From Methylococcaceae bacterium (GTDB lineage: Bacteria > Pseudomonadota > Gammaproteobacteria > Methylococcales > Methylomonadaceae), in assembly GCA_030693065.1 (NCBI GenBank), contig JAUYBL010000013.1:146915-210914 (forward strand): a stretch of DNA of 64,000 nucleotides, read 5' to 3'. Of the stretch, positions 1-10,245 are shown piece by piece. A program made the position numbers and the translations under genes. How positions within the stretch are numbered: position 1 is the stretch's first letter; each line of letters starts with the position of its first letter. The notes under the pieces are model-generated. The model had not been told where the DNA came from, did not search any database, and saw only the letters and a program-made list of their open reading frames with translations.

Positions 1-716
<716 letters not shown>

Positions 717-769
717 TCAATTACGTGGTCTTAAAGTACATCAAAATCTTTAATGAGTGTAGAGCGTTT

Positions 770-1312
770 ATGTTAAGAGTTTGTTTATTGGTTGGCTTAG
801 GGGTATTTTCTAGTCTTACTGTCGCGAATCAGGATGTGTGGTTATTAATAGACACACATGCCAAAAAAATTGAAGTCAAGAGAGGCGAGCAAACCTTGGA
901 TGTTATTGATGAAATAGCAATTGGTAGAGGTGGCGCGGGCCTTAAGCACAGAAGGGGCGATAACATCACGCCTTTTGGAGAGTACCGTATTGGCTGGGTT
1001 GGTGAAAAAAGTAAATTTCGTAAGTTTTTTGGTTTAACTTATCCCTCTGCAAACGATGCCGAAAACGCATTGCGGGAAGGGTTAATTGATCAAGAGACTT
1101 ATGGTCGCATTGTGACAGCTGATCATGCTCATCAGATACCCCCTCAAAACACGCCATTAGGCGGTCAGATTGGGATACACGGTCTAGGTCGCGGTAATTT
1201 AGATGTCCATAAAGCATTCGATTGGACGCATGGTTGCATTGCTTTAACTAACCCGCAGATCGATCATTTAAGTCAATGGGTTGATACCGGAACGGTAGTA
1301 AGGATAAAATAA
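770..1312 (+). CDS. L,D-transpeptidase (YkuD domain), exported
   Basis: Periplasmic L,D-transpeptidase that would form 3-3 peptidoglycan crosslinks or attach a lipoprotein to the wall. From the ATG at 770 the protein has about 180 residues: a signal peptide (MLRVCLLVGLGVFSSLTVA), then a YkuD domain with DVWLLIDTHAKK at its start and the catalytic motif IGIHGLG...DWTHGCIALTN containing the active His and Cys. The frame is open further upstream from a GTG at 704, but that extension would bury the signal peptide, so 770 is preferred. An Lpp-like lipoprotein gene follows 86 bp downstream. A lipoprotein-anchoring role is an inference from that adjacency only. Confidence 0.85.
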   Translation: MLRVCLLVGLGVFSSLTVANQDVWLLIDTHAKKIEVKRGEQTLDVIDEIAIGRGGAGLKHRRGDNITPFGEYRIGWVGEKSKFRKFFGLTYPSANDAENALREGLIDQETYGRIVTADHAHQIPPQNTPLGGQIGIHGLGRGNLDVHKAFDWTHGCIALTNPQIDHLSQWVDTGTVVRIK

Positions 1313-1398
1313 AACTGGAAAGTGCATTGAAAAACGTGCAAAATTCAGTCGGTGTTTCATTTTTTTGTTGTAATAACTCTTAAGTAAGGAAAAATAAT

Positions 1399-1677
1399 AT
1401 GAAAAAAGTAATTAAATTATCGATGGTCGCTTTAGTTGCAAGTTTGGTTGTTGGTTGTGCCAGCACTTCAGACATCGAAAATCTGCAATCACAAATTGAT
1501 GGCTTGAAAACTTCTGTTGCACAAGCTTCTGCTGATGCTCAAAATGCTCAAAGCGCTGCTGCTGATGCTTCTGCTAAAGCGGCTGCTGCTGAATCTGCTG
1601 CTAACCGTGCAGCTCAGTACGCGCAAGACACTAACAGCAAATTGGACAACCTGTTCAAGAAATCACAGCTGAAATAA
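1399..1677 (+). CDS. lpp: Murein lipoprotein, Lpp/OprI-like
   Basis: Small abundant outer-membrane lipoprotein of the Lpp/OprI type, 92 residues. It has a signal peptide with a lipobox VVGC (lipidated Cys at about residue 20) and then an Ala-rich helix with heptad spacing (IENLQSQIDGLKTSV, then many AxxA repeats) that should form a trimeric coiled coil. It ends KKSQLK; the terminal Lys could be the residue joined to peptidoglycan. A strong intrinsic terminator follows directly, so the gene is probably monocistronic. The preceding YkuD enzyme is a plausible partner for wall attachment, but that is inferred. Confidence 0.85.
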   Translation: MKKVIKLSMVALVASLVVGCASTSDIENLQSQIDGLKTSVAQASADAQNAQSAAADASAKAAAAESAANRAAQYAQDTNSKLDNLFKKSQLK

Positions 1678-1706
1678 TTCTCTATTGCTCTTTGGAGCAA
1701 TAGAAA

Positions 1707-1737
1707 AGCCCGACGAGAAATCGTCGGGCTTTTTTTA
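1707..1737 (+). terminator. Intrinsic terminator of the lipoprotein gene
   Basis: A perfect GC-rich stem (AGCCCGACGA / TCGTCGGGCT) with a 4-nt loop and a run of seven T. A second small stem (TATTGCTC / GAGCAATA) lies just upstream at 1683-1702. Confidence 0.92.
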
Positions 1738-1838
1738 TGCGCTTAAACATTGATTATCCTTTGTTAAGAGGTTGATGTTTTGAATTCAAGCCAAAGTTGG
1801 TCATGGTAGAATAAGCTTTTTGTAATTAACCAAAGTAG

Positions 1839-2777
1839 ATGCGTTTAATAAGAGGTTTATCACAACTAGAACCATTCAAAAATGGCTGTGTATTAACAAT
1901 TGGCAATTTTGATGGCGTTCACCTTGGGCACAGGGTGGTGATAGACAAATTAGCTGAGCGCGGCAAAGCTTTAGGTTTGCCAGTCGTTGTGATGATCTTT
2001 GAACCGCAACCGCTGGAATATTTTCTTGCAGACAATGCGCCTTCGCGATTGATGCGATTGCGAGAAAAAGTGCTCCAGTTTAACCAACTCCCTGTCGACG
2101 ATTTATTAGTCGTCCGATTCAATCGCGATTTTGCCAATGTTGATGCCGAGCAGTTTATTGATCAGGTATTAATAAAGAAATTGCATGTAAAGCATCTAGT
2201 TATTGGCGATGATTTTCATTTTGGAAAAGCGCGGCGAGGTAATTTTGCTTTGCTTAAAGAAAAGGGGCAGCAGTATGGATTTACTGTGGAAGACACCGGT
2301 TCTTTTCAATTAGGTGATCTGCGGATAAGTAGCACTCTAATCCGAGACGCCCTTTGCTCTGGTGATTTGTTAAATGCCGAACGATTATTAGGACAATGCT
2401 ATTCTGTTTGCGGCCGGGTGGTGCATGGCGATAAACTCGGGCGCACTATCGGTTTTCCCACCGCTAATATAAGAATGTTCAGAAAAAATGCCCCTGTTGA
2501 CGGTGTGTTTGCTGTCACTATGACAGGTATAGATAATAAAGAATTTAAAGGTATTGCTAATGTGGGCACCCGGCCCACGGTCAATGGCAGTTCAAAAGTG
2601 ATATTGGAAACGCACTTATTTGATTTTGATAAAGATATTTATGGGCGTTATGTGCAAGTCCATTTTAAACAAAAGATCAGGGATGAAATGCGTTTTCCGT
2701 CACTGGATCAACTTAAAGCCCAAATCGTAAAAGATGTGGTTGAAACTAAAAAGATTTTTGCCGAGTTTGTGTCATGA
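1839..2777 (+). CDS. ribF: Bifunctional riboflavin kinase / FAD synthetase
   Basis: Makes FMN from riboflavin and then FAD. It has 312 residues, the usual length. The N-terminal adenylyltransferase domain carries [12 protein letters not shown] (about residues 21-32). The C-terminal kinase domain carries [11 protein letters not shown] and [10 protein letters not shown] (about residues 200-250). Its stop overlaps the ileS start (ATGA at 2774-2777), so the two are translationally coupled. The order ribF-ileS-lspA is conserved in gammaproteobacteria. No FMN riboswitch could be recognised in the 100-base leader. A poor -10 (TAGAAT, 1807-1812) is the only promoter-like element seen. Confidence 0.95.
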   Translation: MRLIRGLSQLEPFKNGCVLTIGNFDGVHLGHRVVIDKLAERGKALGLPVVVMIFEPQPLEYFLADNAPSRLMRLREKVLQFNQLPVDDLLVVRFNRDFANVDAEQFIDQVLIKKLHVKHLVIGDDFHFGKARRGNFALLKEKGQQYGFTVEDTGSFQLGDLRISSTLIRDALCSGDLLNAERLLGQCYSVCGRVVHGDKLGRTIGFPTANIRMFRKNAPVDGVFAVTMTGIDNKEFKGIANVGTRPTVNGSSKVILETHLFDFDKDIYGRYVQVHFKQKIRDEMRFPSLDQLKAQIVKDVVETKKIFAEFVS

Positions 2778-5593
2778 CAATGGATTATAAAAAAACACTC
2801 AATTTACCCAACACTGCATTTCCTATGAAAGGCAATCTGGCCCAGCGGGAGCCAGAGCGACTGAAAAAATGGCAGGAAGTCGAGCTATATAAAAAAATTA
2901 GGACAGCCTTTGCGGGGCGGCCAAAATTTATTTTGCATGATGGCCCTCCTTACGCTAATGGCGAAATTCATATCGGTCATGCTGTCAATAAAGTATTAAA
3001 GGACATCATCATTAAATCAAAAACCCTCAGTGGTTTTGATGCACCTTATGTGCCTGGTTGGGATTGCCACGGGCTGCCTATTGAATTACAAGTAGAAAAA
3101 AAGATCGGCAAGGCAGGGGTTAAAGTCTCTCCGGCAGTATTTCGAAAAGCCTGTCGTGAATATGCGGGTAAGCAAGTTAATTTACAAAAAGAGGCGTTTG
3201 TTCGGCTCGGAATACAGGGCGATTGGCAACAACCGTATTTGACTATGGATTATGCCTTTGAGGCTGACATAGTTAGGTCTTTAGGCAAAATTGCCCAAAA
3301 AGGTCATTTAACAAAAGGCGCTAAGCCTGTGCATTGGTGTACTGATTGTGGTTCGGCATTGGCTGAGGCTGAAGTTGAATATGAAGACAAACATTCACCA
3401 GCAATTGATGTGCGTTTTCAAGTACAGGACGAGGCTGCGTTCATGGCTTGTTGTCACCATGTGCCCGAGCATGAAGGCCATGGGATTTTATCAGTAGTCA
3501 TTTGGACCACTACTCCGTGGACCTTGCCAGCTAACCAAGGGGTGGCTCTCAATCCAGAGTTAGAATATGTAGTGGTGCAATGTCCGACTGAGCGATTAGT
3601 AGTTGCAGAAGCATTGTTAAAAGATGCTCTATTACGCTTCGGCATCGAGGATTACCATGTTATCGCTTATTGCAAAGGGTCAGCGTTGGAAAAGCAGGTG
3701 CTGCAACACCCATTCTATGAGCGGCAGGTGCCTATTATCTTAGGCGATCACGTCACAACCGAAGCCGGTACCGGTGCTGTGCATACAGCGCCAGGCCATG
3801 GTCAGGACGATTACGTCGTTGGGATGAAATACGGCTTGCCGGTGGATAATCCAGTGGGCGGCGATGGCGTATTTTTGCCGGGCACTGAATTTTTTGCTGG
3901 AGAACACGTTTTTAATGCCAATGCGCATGTGTTGGAAGTGCTGGAAAGCAAAGGGCAGTTACTCCACCATCATGCTATTTTGCATAGTTATCCGCATTGC
4001 TGGCGGCATAAAACGCCCATCATTTTTAGAGCGACACCGCAGTGGTTTATCTCAATGGATAAAAATCATTTGCGTGAGCTGGCACTTGAAGAAGTTAAAC
4101 GCGTTACCTGGATTCCTGATTGGGGCCTGGCGCGGATAGAAGGCATGATGGAAGGACGCCCTGACTGGTGTGTGTCCAGGCAACGTACTTGGGGGGTGCC
4201 GATTACTTTCTTTGTAAATAAAGAAACCGGTGAATTACACCCGCGTACTGCCGAATTGACCGAGCAAGTTGCTAAACGTATCGAGCAGCAAGGCATAGAT
4301 GCCTGGTTTGATTTGGATAGTGCCGAATTGCTGGGCGGTGATACTGAATACTACGACAAAATGACCGACACCTTGGATGTGTGGTTTGACTCCGGTGTTA
4401 CTCATGCCTGTGTGCTGGCTAAACGCGAGGAGTTAGCATTCCCCGCAGATTTATATCTGGAAGGTTCAGATCAGCATCGCGGCTGGTTTCAATCGTCGTT
4501 ATTGGCATCTGTTGCGATGAATGATGTTGCGCCATACAAAGCGGTGCTAACGCATGGCTTTACCGTGGATGCGGAAGGCAAGAAAATGTCCAAATCCAAA
4601 GGTAACGTCATTGCACCACAGTCGGTGATGAAGGATTTGGGTGCTGATGTGTTGCGCTTATGGGTTGCATCCACCGATTATCGCGGCGAAATGACCGTAT
4701 CCAGTGAAATTCTTAATCGTACCTCTGATGGCTATAGGCGCTTGAGAAATACCGCACGCTTTTTGCTGTCCAATCTGGATGATTTTGATCCGGCACAAGA
4801 TTTGATTGCCAGCAACGATTTATTGGCACTGGACCGCTGGATTGTCGATCGGGCCTTTACGCTGCAAGAAGAAGTTAAAATCGCCTATGAAAGCTATCAG
4901 TTCCAGCACATTTACCAGAAAGTACATCATTTTTGCGTGATCGATTTGGGCGGTTTTTATCTGGATATTATTAAAGATCGCCAATACACCGCCAAAGCCG
5001 ATGGCTTGGCCCGGCGTTCTGCGCAAACTGCTATGTATCATGTGCTTGAGGCCTTAACCCGCTGGCTGGCGCCAATCATCAGCTATACCGCCGATGAAAT
5101 CTGGCAATACTTGCCGGGTGAGCGTAGCGAGTCGGTATTTTTAGCTACGTGGTATCAGGATTTAGTTGAGCTGGATGCTGAAGCGGTATTAAATCGTGAT
5201 GTTTGGCAAAAATTAATGGTGGTACGCACCGCGGTCAGTAAAGAACTGGAAAAAAGTCGGGCTAAAGGCGATATAGGTGCCTCACTTAACGCGGAAGTGG
5301 AACTGTATTGCAGTCCTGAATTTTTGCAGGCGTTATCTTTACTTGGTGATGAGTTGCGGTTTATTTTCATCACATCAAAGGCAACTGCTTTTGGTGCCGA
5401 TAGCACCCCAAACGATGCGGTGGCAACAGAAGTTGAAGGCGTTAAAGTGAAAATTATCGTGTCTGAGCATGCTAAATGTGTTCGTTGCTGGCATCAACGT
5501 CCTGATGTTGGTACCCACGAAGACCATCCGGAACTTTGTGGGCGTTGCATAGATAACATTGAAGGCGATGGCGAGCAAAGACATTATGCGTGA
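2774..5593 (+). CDS. ileS: Isoleucyl-tRNA synthetase
   Basis: Class I aminoacyl-tRNA synthetase charging tRNA-Ile, 939 residues as in E. coli. The HIGH signature lies in [16 protein letters not shown] (about residue 60-75) and KMSKS in [12 protein letters not shown] (about residue 600). The CP1 editing region holds [11 protein letters not shown]. The C-terminus has a zinc-binding CVRCW...CGRC motif. The start may be ATG 2774 (overlapping ribF) or ATG 2780; both give [18 protein letters not shown] soon after. It sits in the ribF-ileS-lspA operon. Confidence 0.97.
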   Translation: MTMDYKKTLNLPNTAFPMKGNLAQREPERLKKWQEVELYKKIRTAFAGRPKFILHDGPPYANGEIHIGHAVNKVLKDIIIKSKTLSGFDAPYVPGWDCHGLPIELQVEKKIGKAGVKVSPAVFRKACREYAGKQVNLQKEAFVRLGIQGDWQQPYLTMDYAFEADIVRSLGKIAQKGHLTKGAKPVHWCTDCGSALAEAEVEYEDKHSPAIDVRFQVQDEAAFMACCHHVPEHEGHGILSVVIWTTTPWTLPANQGVALNPELEYVVVQCPTERLVVAEALLKDALLRFGIEDYHVIAYCKGSALEKQVLQHPFYERQVPIILGDHVTTEAGTGAVHTAPGHGQDDYVVGMKYGLPVDNPVGGDGVFLPGTEFFAGEHVFNANAHVLEVLESKGQLLHHHAILHSYPHCWRHKTPIIFRATPQWFISMDKNHLRELALEEVKRVTWIPDWGLARIEGMMEGRPDWCVSRQRTWGVPITFFVNKETGELHPRTAELTEQVAKRIEQQGIDAWFDLDSAELLGGDTEYYDKMTDTLDVWFDSGVTHACVLAKREELAFPADLYLEGSDQHRGWFQSSLLASVAMNDVAPYKAVLTHGFTVDAEGKKMSKSKGNVIAPQSVMKDLGADVLRLWVASTDYRGEMTVSSEILNRTSDGYRRLRNTARFLLSNLDDFDPAQDLIASNDLLALDRWIVDRAFTLQEEVKIAYESYQFQHIYQKVHHFCVIDLGGFYLDIIKDRQYTAKADGLARRSAQTAMYHVLEALTRWLAPIISYTADEIWQYLPGERSESVFLATWYQDLVELDAEAVLNRDVWQKLMVVRTAVSKELEKSRAKGDIGASLNAEVELYCSPEFLQALSLLGDELRFIFITSKATAFGADSTPNDAVATEVEGVKVKIIVSEHAKCVRCWHQRPDVGTHEDHPELCGRCIDNIEGDGEQRHYA

Positions 5594-6092
5594 GTTGAGT
5601 ATGTTGAAATGGTTATGGTTGTCGGTGCTGGCGTTAGCTTTAGATCAGGGGACTAAGTTATTGGTTGATAACACCATGCAACTCTATCAATCGATTCCAA
5701 TAGTGCCGTATTTCAACCTAACTTATGTCCACAATACCGGGGCAGCGTTCAGTTTTTTAAGTGAAGCGGGCGGTTGGCAGCGATGGTTTTTTGCTGGACT
5801 TGCATTGGTTATCAGCGTGGTCATCACTGTTTGGATCGCGCGGTTAAAATCACATGAGACCTTGCTTGCAGTGGCGTTAGCCTTAGTGCTTGGTGGTGCA
5901 GTCGGCAATTTAATTGACCGGTTAGCATATGGCTACGTGATTGATTTTCTCGATGTGTATGTTGATGACTGGCATTGGCCGGCATTTAACATCGCCGATT
6001 CTGCAATTACTTTGGGTGTTGTGCTTATGTTGATAGAGTCTTTCGGGTTGACGCATCCTAGACCAAACGATTTGTCTCGCTCAACTCAATAA
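5586..6092 (+). CDS. lspA: Lipoprotein signal peptidase II
   Basis: Inner-membrane aspartyl protease that removes signal peptides from prolipoproteins such as the Lpp-like protein in this window. It is about 168 residues long with four membrane helices, and the catalytic aspartates lie in GNLIDR and FNIADS. The ATG at 5586 overlaps the end of ileS by 8 bases; ATG 5601 (MLKWLWL) is an alternative. The open frame extends upstream to 5559 but that adds only ileS-overlapping residues. The 3' end overlaps the end of the convergent ampD gene by 12 bases. Confidence 0.94.
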   Translation: MRELSMLKWLWLSVLALALDQGTKLLVDNTMQLYQSIPIVPYFNLTYVHNTGAAFSFLSEAGGWQRWFFAGLALVISVVITVWIARLKSHETLLAVALALVLGGAVGNLIDRLAYGYVIDFLDVYVDDWHWPAFNIADSAITLGVVLMLIESFGLTHPRPNDLSRSTQ

Positions 6093-6623
6093 GCTGAATA
6101 ATTTTGGCCAGTCAAACGATGCGCCGGGGTCTGTTTTTCGTCCAGGCGCAATATCGCTATGACCAACAATACGTTGTTTTGACAAAGTTGGATACTGGTC
6201 GAGTAAAACTTTTATCACCTCGGCCAACCGATAATATTGCTGATCGGTATAGGGAGTGTGTTCAGTGCCCTCCAGCTCTATGCCAATGGAAAAGTCGTTA
6301 CAACTCTCACGTCCCTGGTAATGCGATTGTCCGGCATGCCACGCTCGCTGATCAAAAGGTACGTATTGCACAAAGTCTCCGTTGCGCCTAATCAGTAAGT
6401 GCGCCGACACTTTCAGTTGGCAAATGTCCTTGAAGTAAGGGTGATCGTCGTCATTGAGCTGATTGCAAAACAATTGATCGATATAGTGATGGCCAAATTC
6501 CCCGGGCGGTAGGCTAATGCAATGAATGACTGTCAAGGAAATATCATCGGGGTCTGGCCGGTGATCACAATTGGGGGAAGGGATGAGGGTAATATTGGTC
6601 AGCCAGTGTTGGATAATGTTCAT
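6081..6623 (-). CDS. ampD: 1,6-anhydro-N-acetylmuramyl-L-alanine amidase
   Basis: Cytoplasmic zinc amidase of peptidoglycan recycling that cleaves the peptide from anhydro-muropeptides. It has 180 residues. Zinc ligands expected for the amidase_2 family are visible: His in VIHCISLPPGEFG (about residue 34), His in IVGHSDIAPGRKTDPG and the Asp of KTDPG. The order ampD / DUF1631 / nadC is as in Pseudomonas. It is divergent from the DUF1631 gene (113-bp gap) and its last 12 bases overlap lspA on the opposite strand. Confidence 0.93.
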   Translation of the reverse strand: MNIIQHWLTNITLIPSPNCDHRPDPDDISLTVIHCISLPPGEFGHHYIDQLFCNQLNDDDHPYFKDICQLKVSAHLLIRRNGDFVQYVPFDQRAWHAGQSHYQGRESCNDFSIGIELEGTEHTPYTDQQYYRLAEVIKVLLDQYPTLSKQRIVGHSDIAPGRKTDPGASFDWPKLFSLLS

Positions 6624-6736
6624 GAGTAAACAGTCAAAGCCTAAAGAAATTTGATTTACTTCAAATCGTCTATTATTAGCTAATTAAATCGATAAGATTA
6701 AATTTTAAATCGCTGCAACTGCAATACTAAATAACA

Positions 6737-8773
6737 ATGGATATTCAGCCAAAAGTAAACAATGCACAAATAAACAAAATTAAGGCGGCATTTCTGCAGT
6801 ATTTTGCCACCTATCTGGACGGCTGCAGTACACGACTTGATTTTGAATTTGGTTTGCAGTTGGGTAAAGAGCGAGACAAGCTTTCTAAGGACCAATACAA
6901 AAAAATTACTGATTATCTGCGTGGCGCGCAACAGGATATCAGGCAGCAATATCTGCAAAAGATCAGCGTCGCATTTGACGAGTTGCAGCAACAAACCCTA
7001 AGTAAAACAACCAGTCAGGTACAGTGGAGCGCTGCCAAATTGCTGGATGATGAGTTTGTTAAAGAAGATTACGCCGTAAGCCAAATTATTCGCAACTGCG
7101 AGCACATATTTATCGAAGAGCTGAGCCTGTTTAATCAACAATTAGCCAGCCTGTTGGGTAAAAAAGTCATTTCCTCTGCGCAGAATCCAGCTTCCCCAGA
7201 AAACCTGCTACGAATTTTATTCGAAGTATTCAAGCCGCTAAAATTAAACACTGAATATCGACTTGCGTTGTATAACGTTTTTGACGCCAACGTTTTTAGT
7301 CAGCTGGGTTTTATTTACCGGGAGCTGCTGAAAAATTACTCGATTACTACGAAGGAACAAGTCGCCATTTTTGAAAATATCCGTTCAGAAATCAGTCCGG
7401 ACACTATTCCCGGCAATTTCAAGATTGCCAATGACGTCTTTGAACCACTCCGACAAAAGCTTCAATACTGGCGTTCTGCGCAGTCGCCTTCTGCGTTCGA
7501 TCTACTGGTAGATACCGGAAGTCCTATTTATGAACAGTTTGAACTCATAAATGCGCTGCAGGTATTGTCCTATGAAGGTCTTAAGCATGTAATGCAAGTT
7601 GACGCGTCGTTAAAACACCGATTGCTTCACAAGCTGGAAGCCCTCAACTTTAGTGGTGAAGCTCGACAGCTGAGCCAATCTGATCAAGATATTCTGGATT
7701 TTGTAGCGTTGATTTTTGCAAAAATAGGCCAGGAAGAGACGCTACCCAGTTCAGTAAAGTCAGCGATTGTGCGATTACAAATGCCAGTGGCAGGTGTGGC
7801 ATTGCTTCAGCCAGATGTGTTGGTCGAGCCTCAAAGCCCGATCAGGCAATTGCTAGACAAACTTATTGCTACTGGCAGTTTGGTCAATGAAGATTCGTCA
7901 GCTGGACAAGCCATAATTGAGCAAATAGCTGATGTGGCAGACAAAATGACCACAGATAGTGGGTTTGACATAGCTAGCTGGGTGAACGTAGATAATAATT
8001 TTTCTACTTACCTAAATGCTCAACAACATCGCGCACAGCGTTACGAGGCGCATTACCTGGAGCTGATGCAGCAATCGGAAATGCCGCTTAAGGATAACGC
8101 CGAAGTAGCCATGATTATTGCTGATAGGTTAAACAATAAAATCTTGCCAGCTGCCATTAGCGATTTCCTGAGACAGGCCTGGTTACAGGTGTTGTTAGCA
8201 GCTTACCAGCACAAACAAGAACAGCCTGAGATATGGCAAAAGTATTTACAGACTCTGGACGATCTTATTTTCAGTGTATCGTTACCCAATGACGAACCGG
8301 CGAGACAACGCATACTTAATCTATTGCCAGGCCTGATTAAAGCATTGCGTCACGGCCTTAAACAAATTGCCCATGATAAAGTTGAACGTGGCCGTTTTTT
8401 TAAGGAACTTGCGGTGCTGCATGTATTGGTACTGGATAAAAAGTCGACCTCCAACGAGGTGATTGGCAACACCCCTGAAGATAGCTTAACAAAACTGTTG
8501 GTTGCAGACATCGAACCCTTTATGGAGCTCATCAAGCAATTACCGGAAGGCAGTTGGCTGGTGTTTGTTACTGATTCCTGCAAACATTGGGGTAAGCTGG
8601 CTTGGAAAAGCCAGGACTTACAACGATTATTGTTTCTGGATAAAGGCGGGGAAAAATTATTAGAGTGTGGGATGGCCGAGTTAGCCGAGCAATTACACAC
8701 AGCCAAAGCCAGCCTTATTACCGTTAATCAACAACCTTTTACTGAACGTATCATTGCAAATTTAGCACCATGA
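6737..8773 (+). CDS. DUF1631 family protein, function unknown
   Basis: A 678-residue, mostly alpha-helical cytoplasmic protein with no signal peptide or membrane helix. Its position between ampD and nadC matches that of the DUF1631 protein PA4523 of Pseudomonas aeruginosa, and the C-terminal text (GSWLVFVTDSCKHWGKLAW, LFLDKGGEKLLECGMAELAEQL) resembles the PilZ-like end of that family. Members are sometimes annotated 'thymidine phosphorylase', which nothing here supports. The stop overlaps nadC by ATGA. The molecular role is not known. Confidence 0.75.
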   Translation: MDIQPKVNNAQINKIKAAFLQYFATYLDGCSTRLDFEFGLQLGKERDKLSKDQYKKITDYLRGAQQDIRQQYLQKISVAFDELQQQTLSKTTSQVQWSAAKLLDDEFVKEDYAVSQIIRNCEHIFIEELSLFNQQLASLLGKKVISSAQNPASPENLLRILFEVFKPLKLNTEYRLALYNVFDANVFSQLGFIYRELLKNYSITTKEQVAIFENIRSEISPDTIPGNFKIANDVFEPLRQKLQYWRSAQSPSAFDLLVDTGSPIYEQFELINALQVLSYEGLKHVMQVDASLKHRLLHKLEALNFSGEARQLSQSDQDILDFVALIFAKIGQEETLPSSVKSAIVRLQMPVAGVALLQPDVLVEPQSPIRQLLDKLIATGSLVNEDSSAGQAIIEQIADVADKMTTDSGFDIASWVNVDNNFSTYLNAQQHRAQRYEAHYLELMQQSEMPLKDNAEVAMIIADRLNNKILPAAISDFLRQAWLQVLLAAYQHKQEQPEIWQKYLQTLDDLIFSVSLPNDEPARQRILNLLPGLIKALRHGLKQIAHDKVERGRFFKELAVLHVLVLDKKSTSNEVIGNTPEDSLTKLLVADIEPFMELIKQLPEGSWLVFVTDSCKHWGKLAWKSQDLQRLLFLDKGGEKLLECGMAELAEQLHTAKASLITVNQQPFTERIIANLAP

Positions 8774-9594
8774 CTACACTCATAACTCAAATCCAAGCCT
8801 TTCTTGCAGAGGACATCGGTAACGGTGATATAACCGCCGCCATTATTCCCTCCACCATGACCGCAGAAGCCGAAGTCATTAGTCGAGAAAACATGGTGTT
8901 ATGCGGGCAAACCTGGTTTGATAATGTATTTAAGGTGTTAGACGCGAATATTGTTGTTGACTGGTTGGTGGATGAGGGGTGCACTGTTAATGCAGGTTCT
9001 AGTTTATGCCGAATCAAAGGTCCGGCTCGTGGATTGCTAACAGGCGAGCGTACTGCGCTTAATTTATTGCAAACATTGTCCGCTACAGCAACTGTTGCTA
9101 GAGCCTATGCCCAGGCAGTTGCAGGTACGGGCTGTAAAGTTTTGGATACTCGCAAAACAATTCCCGGTCTAAGGCAAGCGCAAAAATATGCCGTTGCTTG
9201 CGGCGGTTGTTACAACCATCGCATTGGCTTATATGATGGTGTATTGATTAAAGAAAATCATATCATCGCCGCCGGTTCAATAGCTCAAGCAATACAGGCA
9301 GCTAGAGCGTTAACCTCAGTTGCGGTAGAAGTTGAAGTAGAATCTTTGTTAGAATTTAAAGAAGCCATCGCAGCCAAGCCCGATCGGATTATGCTCGATA
9401 ATTTTAGCCTTGAAGAAATGCGCATAGCGGTTCAATTAGACCACGGAGAGATAGAGCTTGAAGCCTCAGGCAATATTGACCTCGACAACATACGAGCTGT
9501 TGCTGAAACCGGCGTTGATTACATTTCCATCGGCGCGTTGACTAAAAACATCAATGCTATCGATTTATCCATGCGGATTAAACTAGTGCATTAA
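8770..9594 (+). CDS. nadC: Nicotinate-nucleotide pyrophosphorylase (quinolinate phosphoribosyltransferase)
   Basis: Converts quinolinate and PRPP to nicotinate mononucleotide in de novo NAD synthesis. It has 274 residues. Family motifs are present: EDIGNGDIT near the start, LTGERTALNLLQTLSATAT, the catalytic core LDTRKTIPGLRQAQKYAV, and GVDYISIGALTKN near the C-terminus. It overlaps the upstream DUF1631 gene by four bases (ATGA) and is followed two bases later by a flavin reductase gene, so all three look cotranscribed. Confidence 0.96.
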   Translation: MTTLITQIQAFLAEDIGNGDITAAIIPSTMTAEAEVISRENMVLCGQTWFDNVFKVLDANIVVDWLVDEGCTVNAGSSLCRIKGPARGLLTGERTALNLLQTLSATATVARAYAQAVAGTGCKVLDTRKTIPGLRQAQKYAVACGGCYNHRIGLYDGVLIKENHIIAAGSIAQAIQAARALTSVAVEVEVESLLEFKEAIAAKPDRIMLDNFSLEEMRIAVQLDHGEIELEASGNIDLDNIRAVAETGVDYISIGALTKNINAIDLSMRIKLVH

Positions 9595-9596
9595 CT

Positions 9597-10085
9597 ATGA
9601 TCAAAAATATCGATGACGTATTTAAATCACTTACTCACGGCGTTTATGTGATTGGTGTGCGTGACGATGAACGGCAGAATGCCTTTACTGCTGCGTGGGT
9701 AATGCAAGTATCACACACGCCACCACTGCTGGCGTTTAGCATCAACCCCAAGCATTATTCTTACCAGCTGCTTAAGGCTGGAAAAATCTGCACAGTGAAT
9801 GTATTAGCGGAAACTCAGATAGTTTTAGCTGAACATTTTGGTCAGTCTGGCAAAGACAAAATGGCAGATTTTCAGTGGCATCAAGATAAAACCGGCGCGC
9901 CGATTTTGTTGGCAAGTCTGGCATATTTTGATTGTCAGGTCAGTCACTTTACCGAAGCCGGCGATCACGTCATTGCCATCTGTGAAGTGCTTGGCGCAGC
10001 TCGGGTCAATCATGGAAGACCAATGCTTTACAGCCAGACTGGTGATCTTGATGGCAGCAGCGAATTGTATCTAGACTCACTATGA
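9597..10085 (+). CDS. Flavin reductase-like FMN-binding protein
   Basis: A 162-residue protein with the FMN-binding split barrel of the flavin reductase family, seen as GVYVIGV near the N-terminus, NAFTAAWVMQVSHTPPLLAFSI, and ICTVNVLAE with DHVIAICEV later. It probably reduces flavin with NAD(P)H or binds FMN for a partner oxygenase. It follows nadC after two bases. The partner and substrate cannot be read from the sequence. Confidence 0.8.
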   Translation: MIKNIDDVFKSLTHGVYVIGVRDDERQNAFTAAWVMQVSHTPPLLAFSINPKHYSYQLLKAGKICTVNVLAETQIVLAEHFGQSGKDKMADFQWHQDKTGAPILLASLAYFDCQVSHFTEAGDHVIAICEVLGAARVNHGRPMLYSQTGDLDGSSELYLDSL

Positions 10086-10119
10086 ATGGAAATAACGGTC
10101 GATTACATTCATAGTGAGT
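10075..10119 (+). terminator. Perfect inverted repeat spanning the flavin reductase stop codon
   Basis: 14-base perfect arms (10075-10088 and 10106-10119) separated by 17 bases. The left arm contains the stop codon TGA. Downstream is only weakly T-rich (ATTATTGTTTT). It is likely a 3' stabilising hairpin or a terminator of the DUF1631-nadC-flavin reductase operon. Confidence 0.55.
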
Positions 10120-10245
10120 TGGCCATTATTGTTTTCTGTGTGAACTCTATGGGATTTAGATTTTTCAGAATATGAAGATTGACATTTAAGTATGCAATAA
10201 AACAATTGGTTATATTTATTTTTTGAATCGTTAGGACAAAATCAA

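Noticed and set aside
1738..1838. FMN riboswitch before ribF
   Set aside because: The leader is only about 100 bases and no RFN element could be recognised.
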